Assembly: GCA_017163975.1 (NCBI GenBank)
Contig: JAFFSR010000365.1
Span: 868,001-932,000, forward strand
DNA length: 64,000 bases
Reading direction: 5' to 3'
DNA from: Anastatus disparis
Taxonomy: Eukaryota; Arthropoda; Insecta; Hymenoptera; Eupelmidae
The notes under the pieces were generated by a model. That model was given only the letters and a program-made list of their open reading frames with translations, had not been told where the DNA came from and made no database searches. This document shows, piece by piece, positions 23,311 through 34,144 of this stretch. A program made the translations under genes and the position numbers. The number at the start of each line of letters is the position of its first letter. Position 1 is the first letter of the stretch.

Positions 23311-24230
23311 CGGCTACTCTGTATAATTAATGTTAGCGTGCCTTTGGCCATTCAGTTATACACGTTAAAATTTTTAGTATGAATTAATTTGATGAAGAAT
23401 GAACTTAAAATATTTTTCTATTCTCAAGGAAATTGTGCGTGTATATTTATGTCTAATTACGTATATATATATATATATATATATATGGGATATTCTTTGT
23501 GAATCGGTACCCCCCCCCCCTTCTCCAAAATTGAAGTGGACTAAAAAAATTGTATGACGGCTCAAAATCTTTCTTTTATCATCTAGTTTCAGATGCAGAG
23601 TGGCGTTTTTGAAAATTCATTATGGTGGCTCCTATATAGTGGCCAAAACTTGGGAAGTTCGTAAAATTTTTTCGAAATTTCATGACAACTCGCTCAGTTT
23701 AAAATTTTTCGTTTTTCACTCACTAAAAATGGATAGAGCACAAAATTTTACATAGAAATATGGTATTATAGTTAAGGTCAAACCACTTTTTGAAGGTTAT
23801 TTTTTGCAATCCTTATTTTGAATTGCTTGGCTATTATTTCGGCTGAAAATGGATCTTGAAACAGTAAGCTCTCACATTCTTGAGATTGCCGCTTACTATC
23901 CTCATGCCCATACGATTTCAGCATGTTTCGGTTAAGGTCAAATGGAAGTCAAACACCTCAATTCAAATAATATAATTTTTTTTTACTCTATTTTTTTTCA
24001 CTTACAATGCATATGCGGAAATTTAAGATTTGCGTTTTTATAATATTAAACATCTCATAAATGGTATTCTTCTTTGTTAAAATTTTAACCCCGCTCTTCT
24101 ATATTTTTTTCTTTGTTTAAATAATTTTTTTACTTACAATGTTTACGCGAAAACTTTAGATCCTCGTTTTTATAATATTAAACATTTTACAAATTTATTT
24201 TATTCGTTGTAATATTATATTTTACACAGC
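23311..24230. other. No gene seen; (TA)n and poly-C tracts
   Basis: A (TA)n run lies at 23461-23486 and a run of ten C at about 23511-23520. The rest is AT-rich DNA without coding signal. Two similar T-rich segments with TTACAATG...TTATAATATTAAACAT occur near 24000-24060 and 24130-24190, a short direct repeat. Confidence 0.6.
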
Positions 24231-24330
24231 GTGCGGGAATTTTCTTTTCCGCACGCTTTTTTCCGTGTGGGAATTTTTTTTCGCCATTCTAACCCTAAAA
24301 TCTCAACTTCGTTACTCTTTTTTTTTATCT

Positions 24331-24616
24331 CATGGCGAAAAATACGAGATGAATTAGATTCTTCCTCATTGCAGGTAGCTGTATCTGCTCTAGAGGGCGT
24401 ACTATCTGGCAGGCTTGACACAATACTGAATTCTTTTGATCGACTTTTGGCTTTTGAGAGCTGAGTTAAAAATTTTGACAAAGGCCTGCGGGATATTGTG
24501 TCCAAAATTGAAACACAGAATGAATTTATTAAAAAATTAGAAATTAAGCAGATGCAGCTGTTAGAGGAAAATCGCAAACTTAGGGAAATAATAGTCATTT
24601 CGAAAAAAGAGACATA
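24331..24616 (+). pseudogene. LINE ORF1 N-terminal coiled-coil piece
   Basis: From about 24340 the frame reads as an amphipathic, Leu/Glu/Lys-rich stretch (RLDTILNSFDRLLAFES, stop TGA at 24462, then KIETQNEFIKKLEIKQMQLL and EENRKLREII), typical of the coiled coil that trimerises LINE ORF1 proteins. It is followed by about 170 bp of A-rich and C-rich sequence that interrupts the ORF. The minus-strand frame at 24215-24598 is its shadow. Confidence 0.6.
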
Positions 24617-24867
24617 AAAAAAAAAAAAAAAAAAAAAACCAACAGAAATTTCTTGTCCACTCTAAATAATAAAATTAAAACGTACAATAACACAAACAAC
24701 CCACCCCCCAACAAACAAAAAAAAAATTAAAACTTTAAAAAAAAACAAAAAAAAAAAAAAAAAAAAAAAAACAAATATCTAAAATAACAAAAACCACACC
24801 CCAGGACACCGCCCCAACCACAAAACAAAAAAACCGAATAACTAATACAAAATATCTAATTAGTTGT

Positions 24868-25785
24868 AAATTTGATAACATTCAAACTTTTCTTAATAAT
24901 GAGTTTTACGGAGTGGAGAAGGGTTTCTTCGACCTTACAACCGGGGTAGCTGGCGTGGCACAGTCCGTCGTAGATCTCACGAGAACGGATGAGCATACAT
25001 TGCACACATCTAAATTTGTAGAAATGCTACAAACACCACATGCTCATACTGTAATTAGTGATGAGGCACCTCGACAAGTTGAGAAGGAGTGTGGCTCTGA
25101 GAGTGGTACATTGGTGGTCTCTAGCAAGTTTGACTGTTCAGCAGTTAATGTTGGGCTGGGTGATTACGCCTGTGTCGTTCTTGGTACCATTCTCCCGACA
25201 ATCAAGCGTACAAATGTAATTTCAGTTAAGAAAATCGCTAAACATGATGTAAATGGAGTGTCTACAGATCGTGGTATCAGTGGCGGCCCGAGTTAGACTT
25301 TCTGAAGAGGACCTGGTGCAAAAGGTGTTTGAAGCTAAACGACAATTCACAGGTTTTTCGACAACGGATCTTAATCTCTCCCTCCTTGGCAGTCTTCCAG
25401 CCATCAAACGCCACGGCTTGATATTTACTAATGAATTTTCGCCTAAAGAAAAATATGTTAATTTAAAAAAAAATAAAAGCATGCCAAAAAAAAAGGCTTT
25501 AAATTTGTTTGGCATAGACATGGCAAATTTCTGGTGAGGAGGGAGAGAGAGGAGAGAGCTCACAATTTTTTTAATGAAAATGACTTAGATAATTTACTGA
25601 CAGATAGTAAGAAATTAGAAGACGGTGTAAATGTAATTAATGAAAATTCTGAAACTTCATCGAATATTAAGTACAATAATAATATATGTGATAATAATGA
25701 AGCCTCTGAACATCAACGAAATATGTCGACAAATCAATTATTAAGTACAAATAATGGAGTAACTTCGAGTGTGGCCTCTCCCCAA
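24868..25785 (+). pseudogene. LINE ORF1 body with FP-like C-terminal domain
   Basis: Three frames joined by small shifts. 24913-25293: Val/Thr/Ser-rich linker. 25253-25490: DLVQKVFEAKRQFTGFSTTD and RHGLIFTNEFSPKEKYVNLK, the segment before the C-terminal nucleic-acid domain. After a shift in the A-run at about 25485-25500: KFVWHRHGKFLVRRE, the hallmark of the FP25-like C-terminal domain found in ORF1 of many insect LINEs. The protein then ends in an acidic, Asn/Ser-rich tail with a TGA at 25786-25788. ORF1 protein binds the element's RNA. The overlapping minus-strand frame at 25222-25563 is a shadow. Confidence 0.75.
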
Positions 25786-25819
25786 TGACTGCACCGGGCC
25801 TCCTCTGAGAGTTGTACAG

Positions 25820-26009
25820 GGAGGAGGGATGAACTGCGAGCGTGTTTTCTGAATGTGACTTCGCTGAGGGCTCACATTGAGCAGGTACGTGAGTTTCTAA
25901 GTGATGGTCCTTCTTGCGACATATTTGGAGTGGCTGAGACCTGGCTGGGTCCGTCTGTTTTGGATGACGTCATTCGGGTCAAGGGGTATAAAGTATTCAG
26001 ACATGACAG
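25820..26009 (+). pseudogene. LINE ORF2 endonuclease, 5' part
   Basis: Open frame with LNVTSLRAHIEQVREFLSD (first Asn of the APE-type endonuclease) and IFGVAETWLG (catalytic Glu), then the RVKGYKVFRHD strand, where it is cut by the fold-back at 26010. This domain nicks target DNA to prime reverse transcription. It begins about 35 bp after the ORF1 stop, the usual spacing. Confidence 0.85.
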
Positions 26010-26848
26010 CCCTACTGAAAAATATATATGAGATCTCATATGAGATCTCATTTATATTTTACATTTTCAACCCCACTAAAAAATATATATGAGATCTCAT
26101 ATGAGATCTCACATGCGATCTCAAATGAGATCCCACATGAGATCTCATATGCAATCTCATATCAGATCTCATATGAGATCCCGTATGAGATCTCATATAT
26201 ATTTTCTATTTTCAACCCTACTGAGAAATATAAATGAGATCTCATATGAGATCTCACATGCGATCTCATATGAGTTCTCGCATGAGATCTCATATTACAA
26301 TCTCATATATACTTTATATTTTCAACCCCGACTGAAAAATCTATATGAGATCTCATATGAGATCTCATATGCGATCTCATATGAGATCTCATATAGATAT
26401 TTCAGTAGGGGTTGAAAATATAAAGTATATATGAGAACTCATACGAGATCTCATATGAGATCTCATATGAGATTGTAATGTGTGGTCTCATGCGAGAACT
26501 CATATGAGATCGCATGTGAGATCTCATATGAGATCTCATATATATTTCTTTGTAGGGTTGAAAATAGAAAATATATATGAGATCTCATACGGGATCTCAT
26601 ATGAGATCTGATATGAGATCGCATATGAGATCGCATGCGAGATCTCATTTGAGATCGCATGTGAGATCTCATATGAGATCTCATATATATTTTTTAGTAG
26701 GGTTGAAAATGTAAAATATAAATGAGATCTCATATGAGTTCTCGTGCCAAAATCTCATATGAGATCGCATGTGAGATCTCATATGAGATCTCATATGAGA
26801 TCCCATGTGAGATCTCATATGAGATCTCATATATATTTTTCAGTAGGG
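26010..26848. mobile_element. Fold-back made of ATGAGATCTCAT-like words, inserted in LINE endonuclease
   Basis: The ends are CCCTACTGAAAAATATATAT and its complement (ATATATATTTTTCAGTAGGG). Between them are dozens of GAGATCTCAT/GAGATCGCAT words, themselves near-palindromic, organised as two inverted halves meeting near 26400. The halves share AACCCTACTGAAAAAT-type internal boundaries, so the element may be several nested or amplified units. The flanking LINE sequence has AG on each side. Removing the element and one AG keeps the endonuclease reading frame, which supports a clean insertion with a 2-bp target duplication. The apparent frames at 26028-26733 (both strands, MRSHMRSH repeats) are artefacts. 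Confidence 0.9.
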
Positions 26849-27202
26849 AGAAACTTGCGTGGTGGAGAAGTTGCTTTGTATATTAAAAACAATTTACAGT
26901 GCACTATTTTGGCTACTTCAGATACTCAAACTAATCATAGTTAAGGTAAACCGGAGGTACCTGAGTATATTTTTTGTTCCGTGCAATTGGGCAGCTCCGA
27001 CACCGTGTTAATTTCTGTTATTTATCAACCTCCTGCAATTTCCTTTCTTAGGAATAACGATTTTTTGGATAACTTGAGAAATTTTGCCTCTGAATACTCT
27101 CATAAAATTATAATGGGAGACCTGAATGCCGATCTCCTGCGCGAGAGCAGTGATGCCAAAATTAATAAATTGTCAGCTGAGCTTTCGTTACAGTTAGTTT
27201 AA
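26849..27202 (+). pseudogene. LINE ORF2 endonuclease, 3' part
   Basis: The frame resumes with RGGEVALYIKNNLQC, has one in-frame TAA at 26942, then FCSVQLGSSDTVLISVIYQP and HKIIMGDLNADLL, the conserved SVYQPP and GDLN (catalytic Asp) motifs of the endonuclease. It stops at 27200. The final SDH motif is not recognisable in the decayed sequence after it (27200-27420). Confidence 0.85.
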
Positions 27203-27559
27203 CACGGTGCCACGCATCACACTCTAACGTCTCACACATGGATTGTCCTAATTCCTGTGGACGATAATGACACAGTACTTGACGTATGCAACTTACTGGC
27301 GAATTTTCACAGTCGGCACAACTTAATTGATGTAATCATATCAAGACAGATAGTATAATAATTAAGTATATGAATTATAAAGATATCTGTCCAAACTTAT
27401 TTGTACATAGTTTGGCCGGCTGTGTTTAGACGCGTTTTACAGTTGGTACAATTGATCCGAAATCTGCACTTGGCTGCCTCTGTGACGACTTTACGGCAGC
27501 AATACAAAATCTGGCGCTACTAAAAACACTTAAAATTGGTAAAGATAAATTTCCTTGAA

Positions 27560-28473
27560 TAGATAAAGAGTTGTCGCAGATGCGGCATAAGTGAGTTGCC
27601 ACGTATCATAGATTTAAACGGACGAAGGAGGAGCGATATCTCTACAAATTTTCACAACTGCATAAAACAATAGACGAACAGACGGAACAAGCTAAAAAAA
27701 ATTATTATCATAATAGACTGTTCGATGCTCTTGCTAGAGGTAATGTCTGGAAGGAGTTAAAAGACCTAGGACTCCTGTCCGGACCTCAAGGGGACTTAAA
27801 TGGATTCACTCCAGATGAGCTTAATGTGCATTTTGCAGGGGTGCCAGTCTCGCCACACGATGATACTGCGGAACGTAAAAGGATTCTTCCTGAGTGTAGT
27901 GAAAGTGGCTTTGCCTTTAAGCCAATTAATATTAATGATGTAATCCTTGCGATTTCGCATTTTTCATCACAGGCTTGTGGCGAGAATGGCATTCCGCAGA
28001 GTGTGAAACTTAAAGCACTACTGGTTATTGGAGAGTATTTTGTGACTCTGTTCAATTCCTCTTTGGTGCGGGGGGTCTTCCCTTGCCTTTGGAAGTGTGC
28101 ATGCATTGTGCCTTTAAAGAAGTGCCCTGCACCTAAGATGCCTAAAGATTTTAGGCCTGTAGCAATATTATGTTTTCTTTTAAAGGTTCTCGAAAAGATT
28201 GCCCATGACCAAATGCAAGTTATGACACAAAAAATACTTGACTCTTTGCAGACTGGCTTCAGAAAGCATCATTCTATGCAGATTGCCATACTTAAACTTA
28301 TAGACGACATAAGATCAGGTCTTGACAAGAAACTTGCCACGATACTACTTCTATTTGACTTTAGTCAGGCATTCGACACGATCTCCCCTTTCAAATTGCG
28401 TGCGAGGCTTAGACTGGAAGAAATTCCTTTCAAGTTCAAGATGCGCATTTTTGGAACTCCCTGCCTGCTGATA
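27560..28473 (+). pseudogene. LINE ORF2 reverse transcriptase, N-terminal half, truncated
   Basis: Open from the TGA at about 27589 to 28473. The linker region (FSQLHKTIDEQTEQAKKNYY) is followed by RT motifs: DFRPVAILCFLLKVLEKIAH (motif 1), DSLQTGFRKHHSMQIAILKL (motif 2) and TILLLFDFSQAFDTI (motif A, catalytic Asp). Shortly after, the sequence jumps to the C-terminal tail, so motifs B (PQG), C (FADD) and the thumb are deleted. The RT would copy the element's RNA at the nicked site; here it cannot. Confidence 0.9.
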
Positions 28474-28541
28474 TAAAAAATCTTCCATCACTCGGCAGGT
28501 TCAAGTCGGCTTTGAGGAGATACTTACTTGACCTTGAATGA
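28425..28541 (+). pseudogene. LINE ORF2 C-terminal tail
   Basis: In the frame shifted against the RT piece, FWNSLPADIKNLPSLGRFKS and ALRRYLLDLE-stop match the conserved end of Jockey/CR1-group ORF2 proteins. Its position directly after RT motif A shows the internal deletion. Confidence 0.75.
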
Positions 28542-28560
28542 GCTTAATTTTAAATATTTT

Positions 28561-30044
28561 AATTTTTATGTTAATTTATTTTGTTTCGTCCTATATATAG
28601 ATTTAAGGTGCGAATGTTTTTATTAACGTGAATGATGGATGAATGAATGCGGAAAGAATGAGTGGTCTGTTTTTATTAGAAGTCATGACATAAACGTTCG
28701 TGATCGTACTTTTCAGTGAGGTCTGAAGCAATGCTGTTCGTATATAAAGGTTTGTACAGAATTTGTGTATTCACAAATTGAGTTACTTATTTCATATCAT
28801 AGATGATATCATGTATACGAGGCTCGGGGTCAGTCCACTGATTAATGACAGTTTTTCTAATCAATAGGTAGTGTCGTGCTATGACGCATGCTGCATCTCG
28901 TTTAGATTTACGGCATAACACATCTTACCAATTGTTACACAATTTGCATGTCGCCGTAAAAACAGTTACAACTTTATTTATGTCTTGTAACATTATTACA
29001 AACTACCTTCAATGATCTGACAGTGACTTAGTACTTAATATCTTTTTTTTATTAGACTGATAAATTATTTTTACATATCATTTACAATTGCATCATATAG
29101 ATTTAAATAATATAGATTTTTATAACTCAAGAATTATTGATTTTACTTCTATTTTAGAGTATTATCGCAATCTTATTGCTTGTTTTCCTAATTCAGTCGT
29201 GAATCTAACGTTATTTGAAAAATTTTAAAATCGTGCTTGAATACAATTTCAAACCATGCTATATAATTATATTCATACGGACTATTCACATAGATTTTAT
29301 AATAAGAATTATATTTGTATGCAATGTAAGTCTAAACGTTGAAAGTAAGGTAATACACATATTTTATCATTATATTTTGCATGTTAAAAGTCAGTTTTAG
29401 ACGAGGTTTTAGACATTTTTTACTGATCGAAAGTAGTGAAAGAAGAAATTTCGTTTATTTTTAATAAAAATATATATCAGAATTGCTTTCACCTGTAAAT
29501 ATCTATTCATTTTAACAAATGAGAAACGGAAGCGAGTAAATTTGTTAAAATTCAAAGAACAAGCCAAAAAAAATAAATAAAAACGAAATATCTTTTTTAG
29601 CTTTTTTCGAACGGTAAAGTTAGTCAAAAGCTGATCCTCAATTGGAAAGTGACGCCATGAAATACAATGCAAATTGAATAAAGTAGCCAAAATAAGAACT
29701 ACTGACCTCGGGCAAGATGCATGGGGTCTTATGGCTTCATTAAATTTATTGATTATGATGATGTTCTAGTGTTCGAATACGTATTTATAATATTAGTGTG
29801 ATTAAATACATTAAGGGCATGATGAAGCTTCCCTTTTTGATAGTATTTCTGATCCAAGTTTATGAGTAAATAGAGAATTTAATCGGGTTTTTTCACTTCA
29901 AGAGAAAAAGTTGTAGGATTCAAATTTAGTGCGGACAACTAAAGAAATCTACCGAAATCTTATACTTGACAAGTTATATACAAGTTTTCGATTAATAGTA
30001 TTTTGAGGTTAGGTTTGTCAACTTTGATATCTAATTTGCGATCT
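28561..30044. other. AT-rich DNA, no gene seen
   Basis: No coding signal. A short GAATGATGGATGAATGAATG tract lies at about 28632-28651. The small frames at 29215-29400 and 29409-29690 (minus) are unconvincing. Confidence 0.6.
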
Positions 30045-31027
30045 ACACAGTAAAATATTTGTAATTCCAACACACATAAGCGTTACAAATGAAACACAAA
30101 TTTTTTTGTGTTAAAGTTAACAAATTTTTTATGTGTAATTTTTGAAGTTTAAATTTTAACATAAAAATTCATGAATAATACAAAATTTTGAATCGTAAAA
30201 TTTGTAAATTCTACAAATTTATTTTTGTTAAAATATAATGATTGAAATGATTAAATAATAAATAATGACTTTCTCGTTATTCTTTCTGTTAATGTATTTA
30301 CAAAAAGGGAGATAAAGAAATATAAGAAAAAGGATAAAATGATGGATGTTGGAGTGGATCAATAAAATCATACTAAACTAAACTCATTTGACAATATTAC
30401 ATTGTCGTTAAAGGCGAACGTAAACGAATGATTACGAAAAAAGCCGATCATTTTTTAATACGAATATATCATTTATAAGTATAGAAATAGAGCCGGTTAG
30501 TGGCTCAGTCAGTAGAGCGTTGGATTCGTAATCTCGGAGTTCTGAGTTGGAATCCCGCTCTCAGCAACCGATTGATAGAAGCACCATTGTAAGTTATATA
30601 TGCTTTGTTCACAAACACACTTACGAGCTCCGTCGCTGGTTAGCATCATAAAGAGCATAAATATAGCGACGTTCAAGAAGGAAAAAAAAGTATACAAATT
30701 TTTGAACTGAGCAGAAATTAATATTTGCAAACTAAATTTTACCCTGCATTTATGGCGTTTTTATTGCATATAATAATAATAATGCTAATATTTAATTGTC
30801 AAAAGTATGAGATTATTTGAATAACTTAGTACACTCATATTTGTAAAAATAACAAACTCCGTGTGTTAATTTTACAAAAATTTTTGTCTTGATTTTAAAA
30901 GTACACAGAAATTTTTAAATTACAAAAACTTTTATGTTGATCTTACAAAGATGTTTGTAAAATTTTAACACCAAAATTTTTGTAAAAAAAAAAAATTTGA
31001 CGAATTAAACAAAATATTTTACTATGT
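30045..31027. mobile_element. Probable TIR element, about 1 kb, carrying a tRNA-like sequence
   Basis: CACAGTAAAATATTTG at 30045 is complemented by CAAAATATTTTACTATG at the right end (31010-31026), with mismatches. Sub-terminal regions on both sides are built from ACAAAAATTTTTGTRTT-type self-complementary words (30090-30240 and 30850-31000). The middle holds the tRNA-like sequence at 30492. No transposase. Boundaries are approximate. Confidence 0.5.
30492..30569 (+). tRNA. tRNA-like sequence (tRNA pseudogene or SINE head)
   Basis: GCTCAGTCAGTAGAGC (504-519 of this kb) forms a perfect D-arm with the A-box, and GAGTTGGAATCCCGCTC carries a B-box-like T-arm (GTTGGAATCC). The anticodon loop would read TTCGTAA (CGT, Thr-type), but the anticodon stem is mismatched. 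The acceptor ends (GCCGGTT / AGCAACC) pair poorly, so this is not a functional tRNA. It may be the 5' head of a tRNA-derived SINE, or a tRNA captured in the surrounding TIR element. Confidence 0.6.
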
Positions 31028-31129
31028 AAGTTCATGAAAAAATAACAGCTCCAAAGGATTTTTTATTTTAACTAAAATGATTGTTCTAATATAGCTAATG
31101 TCAAAATTTGTCAAAATTTAAAGAACAAG

Positions 31130-31690
31130 ACAAAGAAAATTAAAAGTAATAAATATCTTTTTCAAATTTTTTAAATTGAATAAATTATATAACAGATCCC
31201 ATGTGATATCACATATGAGATCGCATACGAGATTGCATATGAGATGTCACATGAAATCGCCTATGAGATCGCATATGAAATCGAATGTATATTCGTTAAA
31301 TTTTCAAAATAAAATAAATATATGTGCGATCTGACATGAGATCTCACATATATTTATTTTATTTTCAAATTTCAACGAATATATATGAGATTTCATAGGC
31401 GATTTCATATGAGATCTCACATGAGAGCTCATACAAAATTTTCAGTAAGAATGATTTTTCTTGGCTTGTTCTTGAAATTCATACATTGTTACACTCTTCC
31501 GATTCTCATATATTTAAAATAAGTTCATACCTATAAGTAGAATCGGTGGTAGTGCAGGGGCTAAGGCTCTTGGCTCATGCTGTAGTAGACTGGAGTTTAA
31601 TCCCCGGGAAAATTTGAAAAAATATTTCTGAATTTTTCTCTGTGAAATAGAACTAGGAGATCAGGAAAAACCAATTAAAAATTCTCTCTG
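31130..31690. repeat. Duplicated block, copy 1: GATC palindromes plus tRNA-like SINE
   Basis: This block recurs in the same orientation at 32890-33430 with few changes. It contains an inverted pair of ATGAGATCGCAT-type words centred on an ATTCGTTAAATTTTCAAAAT/ATTTTCAAATTTCAACGAAT pair (31196-31440), the landmark TTTCTTGGCTTGTTCTTGAAA, and then the tRNA-like head at 31541. The GATC words are of the same kind as the fold-back at 26010-26848 but the ends differ (CAAAATTTTCAGTAAG). Confidence 0.85.
31541..31690 (+). mobile_element. tRNA-derived SINE, copy 1
   Basis: AATCGGTGGTAGTGCAGGGG followed by CTAAGGCTCTTGG resembles an A-box/D-arm, and GGAGTTTAATCCCCGGG resembles a B-box/T-arm, with a body of about 80 bp (AGGAGATCAGGAAAAACCAA, then CTCTCTGGCCAAT). 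The same arrangement is at 33267. Internal Pol III promoter elements in this order are typical of SINEs; the parent tRNA cannot be named. Confidence 0.5.
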
Positions 31691-31794
31691 GCCAATAAAA
31701 ATTACAGGTCTCAGTTCACAGCGATCAAGAGACCCATTGTCAATAAAATAGAGGAGAAGATGATATCTCCCATCCCTAAATATAAAATGTGCAT

Positions 31795-32400
31795 TACTGT
31801 TTGAAATAGTTTAAAATTATTCAAAACTTAATAATGTTTAAAACTGTTTAAAACTGTTTAAAACTGTTCAAAATAGTTTATGAGTGTGAAATTTCTGATA
31901 TTTAAAACAGTTATAAAAAGTTTTCAACATTTTTGAACAGTTTTGAACAATACAGAATAATTTGAAACTAAAGTGAACATTTTCTCGTATATATTATATA
32001 AATTTTAATATATATAAGAAAATTTTTACAAACACAAAATTATGAAACACTGAAATCATTTTGAAATTTTTTAAACTTTTTAAAACTGTTTAAAACGGCT
32101 TTTAGGTGTTGAAAACTTTTTAAAACCGTTCAAAACTGTTCAAGTTAATAAAAAATAATTCATATTGATTTAAAATTATTTTGAAATATTTTGAATATTT
32201 AAAATAATTTATATCTTTTAAACATAAAAAATTAAAAACTATTAAACACCGTTTGAAATCATTTTCGAAATTTTCAAAACTTTTTGAAAGTGTCTGAAAA
32301 TGTTCAAAACTGTTCATAATTGTTTTAAATGTCCTAAATTTCGCCCTTATAAACAGTTTTAAACAGTTTCGAATAGTTTTAAACATTTTTAAACATTTTA
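31795..32400. repeat. AAAACTGTTT-type degenerate repeat, inverted halves
   Basis: Units of about 11 bp, GTTTAAAACT / AGTTTTAAAC, recur densely: first mostly in one sense (31800-31880, 32080-32140), later mostly in the opposite sense (32340-32400). A frame on the minus strand (32120-32425) runs through them and is an artefact. Confidence 0.7.
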
Positions 32401-32889
32401 TATTCCTGCTAGGAATTACAAACAATTCTGATATTTATTCATATGAAAAAAAAGAAATTTGTTTTTAAACTATATTTGATCGATAAAGTATAGGTCTACA
32501 GAAATCCTTAAAAATTTTGTTTTATAATAGGTCATTTATTTTTGTCCTTCTCTAATCTTAATTTCGACTTCATTATATATTGTGTCATGAAATGAATTTT
32601 TAAATTAGTGTTATTCAAAAACTAAATAGTAATAATAAAATATTATTTTTTTATAAATTATTGATTTTTTCAATAATAAAGCATAAAAGAAAGAAATAAT
32701 TTGACATTAGTGAGTAATAAAATAATCAATGATTGTTAATCACAAACATGTATTATTTGTAAGATATTAAAAGAAAATAGGCGCGTTTGTTCTAAGTTTA
32801 TCCTAGAGCAGGTCGCTCATCTTTGTCCTTTTATATTAAAGGAATGAAATTTCATTTTTAACTGCAGAATGTCTAAAAAAAGTTCTTTT
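32401..32889. other. AT-rich DNA, no gene seen
   Basis: Unremarkable AT-rich sequence between two repeat blocks. Confidence 0.6.
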
Positions 32890-33430
32890 TTTCAAATTTA
32901 TTAAATTTTTTTAATTGAATAAAATATATAAGAGATCCTATGTGAGATCACGTATGAGATCGCACACGAGATTGCATATGAGATGTCACATCAAATCGCC
33001 TATGAAATCGAATGTATATTCGTTAAATTTTTAAAATAAAATAAATATATGTGCGATCTGACATGAGATCTCACATATATTTATTTTATTTTCAAATTTC
33101 AACGAATATATATGAGATTCCATCGGTGATTTCATATGAGACCTCACATGAGAGCTCATACAAAATTTTCAGTAGGAATGATTTTTCTTGGCTTGTTCTT
33201 GAAATTCATACATTGTTACACTCTTCCGATTCTCATTTATTTAAAATAAGCTCATACCCATAAGTAGAATCGGTGGTAGCACAGGGGCTAAGGCTCTTGG
33301 TTCATGCTGTAGTAGACCAAAGTTTAATCCCTGAGAAAATTTTGCAAAAATTTTTCTGAATTTTTCCCTATGAAATAGAATTAGGAGACCAGGAAAAACC
33401 AATTAAAAATTCTCCCTGGTCAATATTTGT
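32890..33430. repeat. Duplicated block, copy 2: GATC palindromes plus tRNA-like SINE
   Basis: Direct copy of 31130-31690, lacking about 20 bp of the ATGAGATCGC words near 33000. It includes the second tRNA-like SINE head at 33267-33345 (AATCGGTGGTAGCACAGGGG, AGTTTAATCC). Confidence 0.85.
33267..33420 (+). mobile_element. tRNA-derived SINE, copy 2
   Basis: Second copy of the SINE described at 31541, with the same body (GGAGACCAGGAAAAACCAAT, CTCCCTGGTCAATA). The B-box is intact enough to recognise. The copy appears to have been duplicated together with its flank rather than inserted independently. Confidence 0.5.
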
Positions 33431-33792
33431 TACGAAGAAATTAATTAATTTGATTAAAATTACATCAAGAGGTGCGGTAGCGCCTCGGCGGCGAATTAAG
33501 GTACGAATATGAAAACGTCGAGGCGTTACTCTTATACTTTGAATTAGAGTGTTTAAAATTTTAAAATAGAATCTTATCAAAATGCAATCATTTTTATTTT
33601 ATCTTTAATTTAAAAAAAGTTTTATTACATTGTTTTCAGTCCTTAAATTTTTGTTTTTAGCCTATTACGTCACACTTTCGCATTTTAAGAGAGCTACAAA
33701 CGTCTTTTTTGTCTGCTATGGTATAGTGAGATCGTATATCAGTATATTGTATATATTCGGTGTCGTAACACATCTTGACTTGAGCTTGTTAT

Positions 33793-33796
<4 letters not shown>

Positions 33797-33857
<61 letters not shown>
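33797..33857. repeat. (TA)n microsatellite
   Basis: An uninterrupted run of TA of about 60 bp. The frame 33630-33890 translates it as alternating Tyr-Ile. Confidence 0.95.
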
Positions 33858-33862
<5 letters not shown>

Positions 33863-34144
33863 TTATTTTATACATACTTATTTCGTATAAACGTGTATGT
33901 TAGTAGTTTATTCGGTGTCGTGATGATAAATATGAATATAGTAAAATAAAAAAATAGATTATAAAATTTGACTTTAACTATTTGTGTTATTATATTACAT
34001 GTTTTCAACTATGTTTTTATTATATTAAATAATGATGATTATTATTTAAAAATTTCTTATTGAATAATATCTTGTACAACTTTTGAAAATCAATATGCTA
34101 TTATTCAAGTGATAAATAGTTTTGGAGATATGATGATGGATATT
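33858..34144. other. AT-rich DNA, no gene seen
   Basis: Nothing recognisable between the microsatellite and the first gene fragment. No terminal repeat was found that would mark the left edge of the fragment cluster. Confidence 0.5.

Larger units (their letters stand above)
24231..28560 (+). mobile_element. Non-LTR retrotransposon (LINE), decayed, two-ORF type
   Basis: In order on the plus strand: a coiled-coil ORF1 start, an A-rich patch, the ORF1 body with an FP-like C-terminal domain, an apurinic-type endonuclease, an RT fragment up to motif A, and an ORF2 C-terminal tail. ORF2 of this design belongs to the Jockey/CR1 group of LINEs. Stops, frameshifts, a deletion from RT motif A to near the C-terminus, and a fold-back inserted in the endonuclease make it dead. 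A GAATG-type short repeat follows at about 28630-28660, which may be its 3' tail. Confidence 0.85.

Noticed and set aside
24215..24598. 127-codon minus-strand frame
   Set aside because: Shadow of the LINE ORF1 coiled-coil piece on the plus strand.
26028..26944. Long MRSHMRSH-type reading frames on both strands
   Set aside because: Direct translation of the ATGAGATCTCAT words in the fold-back; no protein expected.
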